Origin: an uncultured Collinsella sp.
Lineage (GTDB): Bacteria > Actinomycetota > Coriobacteriia > Coriobacteriales > Coriobacteriaceae
Assembly (NCBI GenBank): GCA_900545905.1
Contig: URBA01000022.1
Location: 1 to 12,141, forward strand
Direction: 5' to 3'
Length of the DNA stretch: 12,141 nt
The notes under the pieces are model-generated. The model was not told the DNA's origin, searched no databases, and saw only the letters and a program-made list of their open reading frames with translations. Position 1 is the stretch's first letter; the number at the start of each line of letters is the position of its first letter. Below, piece by piece: positions 1-5,940 of this stretch. A program made the position numbers and the translations under genes.

Positions 1-350
1 GTACCTGCGAGAACTCGATGATGTCGGGATTGGCGTCGCGCCAGCGGCTCTGCGAGGTGATGATCAGCAGGCCTGCGTCCTCATCGAGCATAATATTGGT
101 GCGCCCGGCCGAGAGCGTGCGCGTGGGGTTGAACGATGCCAGGCGCTCGGCGTTAGCCTCGCGATAGGCGAGCTGCTCGCGAATGTCGTCCGCGGTGCTA
201 GAGCGATAACCGCCAAAGAAGGGAGAGAGCTTGCCGACGCATTCTTTGCACAGGTAGCCTTCGTTGATCTTGGTCTTACCTAGAAGTCCCAGCTCGGTAC
301 CGCAAATCGCGCACTCTTTCTTCTCGAACATCTTGTCAAAGAAGCCCATG
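1..350 (-). CDS. DUF4428-type zinc-ribbon protein, N-terminal part (runs off the window)
   Basis: The first 116 codons of a minus-strand gene are visible; the 3' end lies beyond base 1. The protein begins MGFFDKMFEKKECAICGTEL. It has a four-cysteine zinc ribbon (C13, C16, C34, C37) within the first 40 residues. A charged segment follows (STADDIREQLAYREANAERL), then a beta-rich stretch ending in NPDIIEFSQV. I recognise this order from the family of bacterial proteins carrying an N-terminal DUF4428 zinc ribbon, whose biochemical role is not known. The start is well supported: GGGAGG (bases 355-360, complement) lies five bases before the ATG at 348-350. There is no signal peptide, so it is probably cytosolic. 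The next gene upstream on the same strand ends 347 bases away beyond two long palindromes, so this gene probably has its own promoter. Confidence 0.85.
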
Positions 351-470
351 GTTGCCTCCCATCAACAGGTAGCGTGTGTCACTTTTGATGATGGGGGAGC
401 GCGCGATCTTTCACGATACCCAGACGGCTCAAGAGGTCTCCACAACTGGGACACATGGCCCATTTTTCCT

Positions 471-530
471 ACTCATTGGGGACGCACTTAAATGAGTGAA
501 ACTACTCATTTAAGTACGTCCCCAATGAGT
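471..530. repeat. palindromic element 1: 27-base arms, 6-base loop
   Basis: Bases 471-497 and 504-530 are reverse complements over 27 positions with a single C/T mismatch, separated by GAAACT. Each arm also starts with ACTCATT and ends with AATGAGT, which are complementary to each other. Each arm can therefore fold alone, or the two can form one long hairpin. The core contains GGGGACGCACTTA. The element is intergenic, has no U-rich tail and is longer than a normal terminator stem. It resembles REP- or MITE-like palindromes; membership of a repeat family is inferred, because only one copy is present here. Confidence 0.85.
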
Positions 531-541
531 ACCCGCAGAAT

Positions 542-605
542 GAGAGTGGATAATCTCCCGTTTTTGGCCTGTGTGCAGGCTCAAAGTGGGAGATTATCCA
601 CTCTC
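542..605. repeat. palindromic element 2: 18-base perfect arms with nested inner stem
   Basis: Bases 542-559 (GAGAGTGGATAATCTCCC) are a perfect reverse complement of 588-605. The 28-base centre contains a second stem (GCCTG pairing with CAGGC), so the whole can fold as one long, internally interrupted hairpin. It starts 11 bases after palindromic element 1 and shares no sequence with it. It lies downstream of the nucleoside-hydrolase-like gene (stop at 698) and could act as a distal transcription end or mRNA 3' stabiliser. The sequence-rich arms look more like a dispersed palindromic repeat. Confidence 0.85.
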
Positions 606-697
606 GTCATTTGGGTGTCCAAAAATCCCCGCTCGTTTGACGCCTGGGGACACTCTTTGCCGAATGCGGCGGCTGCCGAATGTGGGCGCCGTCCTTG

Positions 698-2209
698 CTA
701 TGCCACGGTTACGGCGACCTGGGCGTAGCGGCTGCAGGGGCGCTCGGCGCGCGTCTGCACGGTAAGGGTGAGCACAAGGCGGTCGCCGGGCCGCGCGTCG
801 GCGGGCACGATGAAAGCGGTGTCTACCGTGCATTCTTGCCACAGTGACAGATCCTGGGCGCCTGCATAGCTCGACGGGTCCACGGCGACATCCCAATGTA
901 CATCGAAGCCCTTGCCGTCGGGGTCGACGATGGTCGCTGTAAGGTCGACGCGCTCGCCGGCTGTGGCGCTGCGGTCGGCCGTGGTCTCGACAACATGTGC
1001 CGGATGCGAGCAGGCTGCCGGATCATGGGCACACCATTGCGCGCGGGCGGCAAAGTCTTCCTGATAGGCACGCAGATAGGGATTGAGATTGTCGTCTGCG
1101 GGCGTGCCGATGGAGGCAAAACCGGCGGGCGCGTTCGCATCGGGATGCCCATCAAAAAACATGCGTCCCAGCAGCGTATCGAAGCCGCGGTCGTCGATAC
1201 CGCGCAGGCCAAACGGCAGCAGCGGAATATAGGTCATGCTGTCGCCTTCGGCCATAAAATCGCCGCGCTCAAACTGCATCGCGGGCATGCCTTCCAGGCC
1301 CCAATCCAGACGGGCATGCTTGCCAAACTGAAAGCGCTCGGGCTCGTTTTCGTAGACCTTACCATCGCCATAGAGCATATAGCGTGCCATGAGGGGGCCG
1401 TTGCCCTGCGTGAGATTCTGCTCGGGCCAGGGAGCCTTAAACAGCGGCAGCGTATCGGGCTGAGCTGTTTTGGCGTCGAAATAGTTGCCATACATATAGG
1501 GCGTACGCCAAAAGATGAGCTCGGGAAAGAGCTCGCGCCCATGGTCGAGCCACGAGTTGTCCTGTCCCACGCCATCGGCAACGCCCATCACGCGCACCTT
1601 CTGATAGACCTGCTGCTGCACGGCGGGCCACTCGGGCGTGGCGCGATAGCGCTCGGCAATACTCATGAGGGCGCGAACGATCGTATTCATACCACCCCAG
1701 CTGAGCAACCATAACGTACGCGGATCATCATCCAGAATCGCCTGCGCAATTACGCGAGACCCCTCAGTTTCCTCAGTCACATCACCCTCAAAGGCAACAT
1801 TTCCCACAAACGTACGCTCGATCATCTGGGCAGGCGTGGGAAACGGCGGTTCACCGCCGGCGTCCGCATTTGCCTGCAACTGCGGCCAAGCCTGGGCATA
1901 TTCATTACTCCAGAGACTCTCAATCCAATGCTCGGGAAACGGACGATACTCACGAAGCTCGCCGGCCAGCGGATCGGGCTCATGAGGCACAACAGCCCAC
2001 TCATAAGAGCGCCGCCCTTTGGTCCGCCAATGCGAATTCACCTCGCCGAGCGTATGAACCCCATCCCCAAGAAAGTGATACTGCGAAGCCGTATACACCA
2101 CAGCCTGAACATCAAGCAAGTTGAGATACAGAGCCAAATGAACAAGCGAGTTCATATCATCGACTTCCATATCAGTGGTAACAATCACTCGAGTCAACTT
2201 CTGGGACAT
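698..2209 (-). CDS. Sde0182-type nucleoside-hydrolase-like protein (DUF1593)
   Basis: The product is 503 residues. Its N-terminal part, about residues 5-395, has the nucleoside-hydrolase fold signature near the start: VIVTTDMEVDDMNSL, with acidic residues D13, D17 and D18 in the place where classical nucleoside hydrolases bind calcium. The rest (SWGGMNTIVRAL, PELIFWRTPYMYGNYF) follows the DUF1593 family, also called cellulose-binding protein Sde0182. About residues 400-503 form a beta-rich Ig-like domain, as in Sde0182 C-terminal regions. Family members occur in polysaccharide-degradation loci; the true substrate is not established. There is no signal peptide, so a cytosolic place is expected. 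The start at 2207-2209 has GGAG eight bases upstream; a further in-frame ATG eight codons earlier has a poorer site. It is co-directional with the esterase gene, 266 bases downstream of it, with a long hairpin between. Confidence 0.82.
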   Translation of the reverse strand: MSQKLTRVIVTTDMEVDDMNSLVHLALYLNLLDVQAVVYTASQYHFLGDGVHTLGEVNSHWRTKGRRSYEWAVVPHEPDPLAGELREYRPFPEHWIESLWSNEYAQAWPQLQANADAGGEPPFPTPAQMIERTFVGNVAFEGDVTEETEGSRVIAQAILDDDPRTLWLLSWGGMNTIVRALMSIAERYRATPEWPAVQQQVYQKVRVMGVADGVGQDNSWLDHGRELFPELIFWRTPYMYGNYFDAKTAQPDTLPLFKAPWPEQNLTQGNGPLMARYMLYGDGKVYENEPERFQFGKHARLDWGLEGMPAMQFERGDFMAEGDSMTYIPLLPFGLRGIDDRGFDTLLGRMFFDGHPDANAPAGFASIGTPADDNLNPYLRAYQEDFAARAQWCAHDPAACSHPAHVVETTADRSATAGERVDLTATIVDPDGKGFDVHWDVAVDPSSYAGAQDLSLWQECTVDTAFIVPADARPGDRLVLTLTVQTRAERPCSRYAQVAVTVA

Positions 2210-2338
2210 AGGAACAGCTCCAATCAAAATCAATTCAGCCAGTTACGCGCAAGGCAAGACGGGACCCACGCCCCCATCGCCCGCGACCCGGCGGCCCGCC
2301 GGAATCGGCCGACCAGCGTTTCGAACAACGTTAACTTA

Positions 2339-2465
2339 GGGGGCTCTGACCTTTAGTTTTGTAAACATTCCGCAGCGCGAGCCCCGCTTATCCGATGCTC
2401 CGAAGGAGCAGGATAAGCGGGGCTCATGCGCGAGGACGTTTACAAAACTAAAGGTCAGAGCCCCC
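2339..2465. repeat. palindromic element 3: 127-base nested hairpin
   Basis: The outer arms 2339-2366 and 2438-2465 are a perfect 28-base inverted repeat, beginning GGGGGCTCTGACCTTTAG. The centre holds a second perfect 15-base stem (2379-2393 with 2411-2425, GAGCCCCGCTTATCC) and a tip stem GCTCC/GGAGC around GAA. The whole 127 bases can therefore fold into one almost continuous cruciform. It begins ten bases after the esterase stop codon (reading the minus strand), before the nucleoside-hydrolase-like gene. It may limit read-through between the two genes or protect the esterase message. Its size and two-tier build fit a miniature mobile or REP-like palindrome better than a simple terminator. 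Confidence 0.9.
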
Positions 2466-2475
2466 GATGGGATGG

Positions 2476-3813
2476 TTACCTCGAAACCCTGGCCGACCAC
2501 TCCCAGCAGCCCACCGGCTCGCCGTCGATGAGTACGTTGCCCCCGTCGAAGTCTTGATAACACAGGTCGTTGAATTGGTGGATCCACACGCCGTGGTTGA
2601 ACGTCTTCTTGGCCGAGCCGTCGGCCTCGCGATACACGCCGGTCAGGTCCTCGACATGGCTAAAGTAGGTGAGATGCACGTTGGCGCCGGCATCGCGCAG
2701 GCGCGCGAACAGCGGCAGCACGGTCTGTTGCGGGTGCACGAGCTCGTCGCCCTTGGAGTGCGTAAACCACAGCGGCGTCTTGGCGAGCGCGGCTACGTCC
2801 TCGTCCGTGGCGTTGTACCACGGGGCGCAGCAGGGAAGGCCCGCGGCGAAGAAATCGGGGTAGTCGGCGCACAGGCGCAGGGTCATAAAGCCGCCGTTGG
2901 AAAGACCGGCGACCACGATGCGGTCGGTGTCGATGCGGCCGGCATGCTCGGCGACAAACTCATCGATAAGTGCCTTGAGCACGGGGGAGTAGATGCTCTG
3001 GTTGGAGTGACCAAGCTGCTCGACGCCGTTGTCCATCCAAAACGTGGGCGACTGCGGCACGAGCACCCAGGCAAAGCCGCCAAAGTAGCGCTGGATCTGC
3101 GCCTGGCTGATGGCCGTCACGCGGTTGCCGATATAGGCGCGCGTGGCGCCTTCGCCCTGCGTGGCGCCCTTGCCCTCGCCGGCGCCGTGCAGATACACCA
3201 CGAGCGGTGCCTTTTGGGGCACGGCCGTGGCCTCGGGCGCAAAGGGGTTGAAGCATGCCGAGTCCTCGGCCTTAAAGCTGGGCTCAAAGAAGCCATATTC
3301 GAGCGCGATACCGTCGACGGCGGTCTTTTGCGTGGCGTTGCTCCAGCCTTTGAGCGCGGGGCAGATATCGCCACGGCAGGTGTCGAAGACCAGGCCGCAG
3401 GTGGGATCGTCGCCGTCATTGCCGGGAAGAGCCGCGAGCTGCGTGATGTGCAGCTGGTCATCGAGCATGCGCGAGCCCATGACGCCGCCTTCGATCTTTT
3501 TGGTCAGGCGCTGCTCGGCGACCTCGAGTGCCACATGGGTGCCCACGGCGAGCTTACGTCCGTTCTCGTCGCACGGATATGCGGCGAGAATGTCGATGTA
3601 ACCCACGGAGGGCGCGGCATGGTCGGCGCCGCGCTCCTTGCGCATCAGAACCTCGCCCGAGCGCTCGTGACGCTCTACATATATATGGAAGGTGTTCGTG
3701 TCGATGTCGTTGGCGCGCACGGTGCAGGGCAGGTCGAGTACGACCTTGCTGATCCAGGGGCCAAAGTCGCCCAAGGTGGTGACGGTTGCGTAGGTACACA
3801 ATTTGAGTTCCAT
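2476..3813 (-). CDS. EstA-like serine esterase / alpha-beta hydrolase with N-terminal Ig-like domain
   Basis: The product is 445 residues. About residues 5-105 form a beta-rich domain resembling the esterase Ig-like N-terminal domain (GDFGPWISKVVLDL, then YPCDENGRKLAVGTHVALEV). About residues 170-420 are an alpha/beta-hydrolase. The oxyanion-loop motif YLHGAGEG is at 207-214, the nucleophile elbow GLSNG puts Ser305 in place, Asp356 in HSKGDELV is the likely acid, and His407 in FNHGVWIH the likely base. The family (COG4099-like predicted peptidases/esterases) cleaves carboxylic esters, including those on plant polysaccharides or glycosides; the substrate here is unknown. No signal peptide is visible, so it should be cytosolic. 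The start at 3811-3813 has AGGGAGG six bases upstream; an ATG 19 codons earlier lacks a good site and falls on an operator-like palindrome. It is transcribed away from the PTS gene across a shared control region. Confidence 0.87.
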   Translation of the reverse strand: MELKLCTYATVTTLGDFGPWISKVVLDLPCTVRANDIDTNTFHIYVERHERSGEVLMRKERGADHAAPSVGYIDILAAYPCDENGRKLAVGTHVALEVAEQRLTKKIEGGVMGSRMLDDQLHITQLAALPGNDGDDPTCGLVFDTCRGDICPALKGWSNATQKTAVDGIALEYGFFEPSFKAEDSACFNPFAPEATAVPQKAPLVVYLHGAGEGKGATQGEGATRAYIGNRVTAISQAQIQRYFGGFAWVLVPQSPTFWMDNGVEQLGHSNQSIYSPVLKALIDEFVAEHAGRIDTDRIVVAGLSNGGFMTLRLCADYPDFFAAGLPCCAPWYNATDEDVAALAKTPLWFTHSKGDELVHPQQTVLPLFARLRDAGANVHLTYFSHVEDLTGVYREADGSAKKTFNHGVWIHQFNDLCYQDFDGGNVLIDGEPVGCWEWSARVSR

Positions 3814-3862
3814 GAGCTGCCTCCCTTGCGCCGCTAGTGGGAAACAAAAGCGGCAATACAAT

Positions 3863-3876
3863 CTAAACATGTTTAG
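3863..3876. promoter_or_regulatory. operator-like palindrome CTAAACATGTTTAG
   Basis: This is a perfect 14-base palindrome whose near edge is 50 bases before the esterase start codon, a position typical for an operator overlapping a promoter. It shares the TAAACAT...TGTTTA pattern with the palindrome at 3946-3959 and the half-sites near the PTS gene. Binding of a regulator is inferred from symmetry, repetition and position only. No clear promoter boxes were found beside it. Confidence 0.55.
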
Positions 3877-3945
3877 TGTAATCTAGAATTGAAGAATAAC
3901 CAGATGAACTCGGTAAACGGCAAAATTGAACACGCCATGAACTAC

Positions 3946-3959
3946 TAAACATATGTTTA
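3946..3959. promoter_or_regulatory. operator-like palindrome TAAACATATGTTTA
   Basis: This second perfect 14-base palindrome lies 83 bases (start to start) from the one at 3863 and has the same TAAACAT half-site with a two-base wider centre. A distance of about eight helical turns would put both on nearly the same face of DNA, which would allow looping. That last point is inference from spacing. Confidence 0.5.
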
Positions 3960-4132
3960 TTAGCTTCTAGCAGGGCTTCTGTTGATGAGTTAACAGGTCA
4001 TAGAGGTGTTAATCAAAATAAAAGCCCACGTAAAGAGCCATATATCAATAGACAGTCAAAGAGACCATCTTCCGCCATTCAAATACGTTCACCCCCGATT
4101 TCCTACCGTTCGCCGGACTCTGCACGGTAAAA

Positions 4133-4162
4133 TTGCCACAAATGAGGCGCTCCGTGTAAACT
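4133..4162 (+). promoter_or_regulatory. candidate promoter for the PTS gene
   Basis: TTGCCA (4133-4138) matches five of six bases of the standard -35 box. TAAACT (4157-4162) matches four of six of the -10 box, with an 18-base spacer. Transcription would start near 4169, just ahead of the GTAAAC repeats, leaving a leader of about 135 bases. The -10 match is weak, so this is a candidate only. Confidence 0.3.
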
Positions 4163-4197
4163 AAAGCCCGTAAACGTTCAGTAAACACCTTGTTTAC
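4156..4197. promoter_or_regulatory. cluster of GTAAAC half-sites upstream of the PTS gene
   Basis: GTAAAC occurs at 4156-4161, 4170-4175 and 4181-4186, and its inverse GTTTAC at 4192-4197. The last two form a 7-3-7 palindrome, GTAAACACCTTGTTTAC (4181-4197). The stretch at 4169-4182, CGTAAACGTTCAGT, also loosely resembles a LacI-family or cre-type site with a central CG. The cluster overlaps and follows the candidate promoter, where a bound repressor would block transcription. The regulator is unknown. Confidence 0.5.
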
Positions 4198-4303
4198 AAA
4201 AGCGTATCCAAGGGTCCGACAACCGTAAGGGGTTATAGTCGCCGGGCCAAAGGCGTGCCTACGCCCAAGGGGGCTGGCACACGAAGATATGGGGAGGGGT
4301 CCC

Positions 4304-5731
4304 ATGGCAGTAGATAACAAGCAGATTGCCACCGATGTCCTCGAGCTCGTGGGCGGTGCGGAGAATGTCACCGTCGCCACCAACTGCATGACGCGCCTGC
4401 GTCTGACGCTCAAGGATAACAACAAGGTTGACGTGGAGAAGATCAAGAAGGTCAAGGGTGTTCTGGGTTGCCAGTTCGCCGGCAGCCAGCTCCAGGTCAT
4501 CATCGGCCAGAACGTGCCCAAGGTGCTCGCCGAGTTCGTCGCCATCTCCGGCGTCAAGCAGGGTGAGGCCGTCAACGAGAACCTCGATGCTCCCAAGGAG
4601 AAGTTCGAGCTCAAGAACCTGCCGAACATCATCCTCGACTATCTGTCCGGCTCCATGACCCAGCTCATCCCGCTGCTCATGGCCGGCGGTCTGTTCCGTA
4701 CCATCGCGGCCGTCCTCGGCCCCACCATGCTCGGTGTGCTCTCGGCCGACGACCCGACCTATACGTTCCTCTACACCACGCTGTACGAGGCCACGTTCAC
4801 CTTTATCCCCATCTACCTGGGTTATGCCGCGGCTAAGAAGCTCGGCGCCAGCCCCGTGCTCGGCATGCTGCTCGGTGGCGCCCTCATGGCTCCGTCCGTT
4901 GTGACGGCTGCCACGCAGGAGGGTGGCGGCATCATCTCCGTCTACGGCATCCAGATCGCTGCTGCCAACTATCAGCAGTCCGTCCTGCCGATCATCCTTT
5001 CGGTGCCTGTCCTCTACTTCGTCGAGAAGTTCTTTAAGAAGGTCATGCCCGACGTGCTCTCCACGGTCTTCACGCCGTTTTGCACCATGATCGTTACCAT
5101 CCCCATCGCCTTCATCGTCCTCGCCCCCATCGGCAACGAGATCGGTACGCTGATCGCTAACGCGCTCTTCGGCCTTGCTGATCTTGGCGGCATCGGTATT
5201 CTGATCGTCATGGCCGTCCTCGGCGCCTTCTGGCAGCTCTTCGTGGTCTGCGGCATGCACATGCCCGTCATCCTGCTCGCCCAGGTTCAGATCATCGCTG
5301 CCGGTTACGATCCCTTCGTCTTCGTTTCCACCAACTGCGCTATGGCCGCTGTCTGGGGCTGCGCCTTCGGTGCCTTCCTCAAGATGAAGAACCCCGACGA
5401 GAAGTCTCTCGCCATCGGTTACGTCATCTCCGCCATCGCCGGCGGCGTCACCGAGCCCGCGCTCTTCGGCATCCTCATGCGCTTCCGTCGCACCATGTTT
5501 GGCATGTTCATCGGCGGTGCTATCGGCGCTGTGTTCTCCGGCCTCATGGGGGTTACCTACTACCTCGCAGGCGGTGCCTCCAACTTCCTGGTCTTCACCA
5601 ACTACCTGCAGGGTGGCCAGATGAACACCGTCTGGGCTATCGTCGGTATGGCAATCTCCTTTGTCATCGCCGCTGCCGTCGTCTTTGTCTCCGGCTTCTC
5701 CAAGGAGGAGCTCGCCGAGATGGAGGCCTAA
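4304..5731 (+). CDS. PTS permease, EIIBC fusion of the glucose/beta-glucoside superfamily
   Basis: The product is 475 residues and is an inner-membrane sugar transporter that phosphorylates its substrate during uptake. The EIIB domain (about residues 1-85) has the phospho-accepting cysteine C28 in ATNCMTRLRLTL; most relatives have HCATRLR there. After a short linker comes the EIIC membrane domain (about 105-465), starting with LSGSMTQLIPLLMAGGLFRTI and carrying the substrate-site motif GGVTEPALFGI. There is no C-terminal EIIA domain, so phosphate must come from a separate EIIA encoded elsewhere. The motifs fit the sucrose/trehalose/beta-glucoside branch, but the sugar cannot be read from sequence. 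The start at 4304 has GGAGGGG four bases upstream; an ATG five codons earlier overlaps that site. A terminator follows at 5772, and the GH140-like hydrolase comes next on the same strand. Confidence 0.92.
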   Translation: MAVDNKQIATDVLELVGGAENVTVATNCMTRLRLTLKDNNKVDVEKIKKVKGVLGCQFAGSQLQVIIGQNVPKVLAEFVAISGVKQGEAVNENLDAPKEKFELKNLPNIILDYLSGSMTQLIPLLMAGGLFRTIAAVLGPTMLGVLSADDPTYTFLYTTLYEATFTFIPIYLGYAAAKKLGASPVLGMLLGGALMAPSVVTAATQEGGGIISVYGIQIAAANYQQSVLPIILSVPVLYFVEKFFKKVMPDVLSTVFTPFCTMIVTIPIAFIVLAPIGNEIGTLIANALFGLADLGGIGILIVMAVLGAFWQLFVVCGMHMPVILLAQVQIIAAGYDPFVFVSTNCAMAAVWGCAFGAFLKMKNPDEKSLAIGYVISAIAGGVTEPALFGILMRFRRTMFGMFIGGAIGAVFSGLMGVTYYLAGGASNFLVFTNYLQGGQMNTVWAIVGMAISFVIAAAVVFVSGFSKEELAEMEA

Positions 5732-5771
5732 GGCCAAGCCATTCGGTCGCATAAGACCTCACCTACACGAC

Positions 5772-5809
5772 AGGGCCCCGTCAGGCGTAAGCCCGGCGGG
5801 GCCCTTCTT
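5772..5809 (+). terminator. rho-independent-type terminator after the PTS gene
   Basis: AGGGCCCCG (5772-5780) pairs perfectly with CGGGGCCCT (5797-5805). A short inner GGC/GCC stem lies around GTAA, and TTCTT follows the hairpin. It lies 40 bases after the PTS stop codon. The U-tract is short, so termination may be partial and let some transcripts continue into the hydrolase gene 130 bases further on. Confidence 0.75.
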
Positions 5810-5865
5810 GCAAGGTAGACTGATGGAGGCGGGTGAGATTCGCCCGCGAGGGTTTGCCAAGCGGC

Positions 5866-5900
5866 GGGGGCTTTCGCGCGGGGTTATCGCGAAAGCCCCC
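5866..5900 (+). promoter_or_regulatory. leader hairpin ahead of the GH140-like gene
   Basis: GGGGGCTTTCGCG (5866-5878) and its perfect complement (5888-5900) enclose a nine-base loop. The hairpin ends 40 bases before the start codon of the hydrolase and has no U-tract, so it is not a classical terminator. It could be a second, weak transcription stop for read-through from the PTS gene, a 5' stabiliser after RNA cutting, or a simple palindromic repeat. The sequence does not choose between these. Confidence 0.55.
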
Positions 5901-5927
5901 GGCGGTTCGCAATTCCTTTATCGAGCG

Positions 5928-5933
5928 AAAGGA
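5928..5933 (+). promoter_or_regulatory. ribosome binding site AAAGGA that decides the hydrolase start
   Basis: AAAGGA lies one base before the ATG at 5935 and seven bases before the ATG at 5941, so the second is the likely start. AAAGG can also pair with CCTTT at 5915-5919 across an eight-base loop, which would partly hide the site. That stem is only five pairs and may not matter. Confidence 0.5.
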
Positions 5934-5940
5934 CATGCAG

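Larger units (their letters stand above)
351..697. other. intergenic region with two adjacent palindromic elements, no gene
   Basis: This 347-base gap lies between the stop of the nucleoside-hydrolase-like gene and the start of the DUF4428 gene, both on the minus strand. I see no convincing gene in it. Short open frames exist on the plus strand, but they run across the palindromes and lack family resemblance. The gap holds two long inverted repeats (471-530 and 542-605), 11 bases apart. It also holds scattered GGGACAC words near 448-454 and 647-653, the second pairing with GTGTCC at 615-620. The promoter of the DUF4428 gene should lie between about 360 and 460, but I could not pick out clear -35 and -10 boxes. 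Confidence 0.6.
3814..4303. promoter_or_regulatory. divergent control region between esterase and PTS genes
   Basis: This 490-base gap separates the starts of two divergently transcribed genes and holds no credible gene. It is clearly richer in A+T than the genes beside it. It contains a set of related palindromes built on TAAAC/GTTTA: a perfect 14-mer close to the esterase, another perfect 14-mer in the middle, and a cluster of GTAAAC half-sites near the PTS gene. This is what one expects when one regulator, or two related ones, control both directions. The regulator is not encoded between the two genes; I cannot say which protein binds. Confidence 0.7.

Noticed and set aside
264..728. Two short plus-strand frames across the gap 351-697
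   Set aside because: They overlap the DUF4428 gene start and translate through the palindromic elements, so they are not credible genes.
896..1714. A 272-codon open frame on the plus strand inside the nucleoside-hydrolase-like gene
   Set aside because: It has no supported ribosome site or domain, and it is a shadow of the minus-strand DUF1593 gene.
2467..3837. A 456-codon open frame on the plus strand, antisense to the esterase
   Set aside because: It has no family motifs, while the minus strand carries a complete esterase with catalytic triad; it is a by-product of GC-rich codon use.
2438..4201. The shared word GTTTACAAAA in palindromic element 3 (2438-2447) and in the PTS control region (4192-4201)
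   Set aside because: Ten shared bases of AT-rich sequence could be chance, and flanking bases do not agree, so I do not claim that the hairpin is a binding site.
4259..5752. A 497-codon open frame on the minus strand, antisense to the PTS gene
   Set aside because: Its product is a low-complexity run of Asp, Glu, Gly and His with no family resemblance. It is the mirror of the strongly biased codons of the PTS gene, whose own product has full EIIB and EIIC motifs.
5833..5940. GTG at 5833 as start of the GH140-like gene
   Set aside because: The extension would be coded by the leader hairpin and has no homology to the family, whereas ATG 5941 has AAAGGA seven bases upstream.
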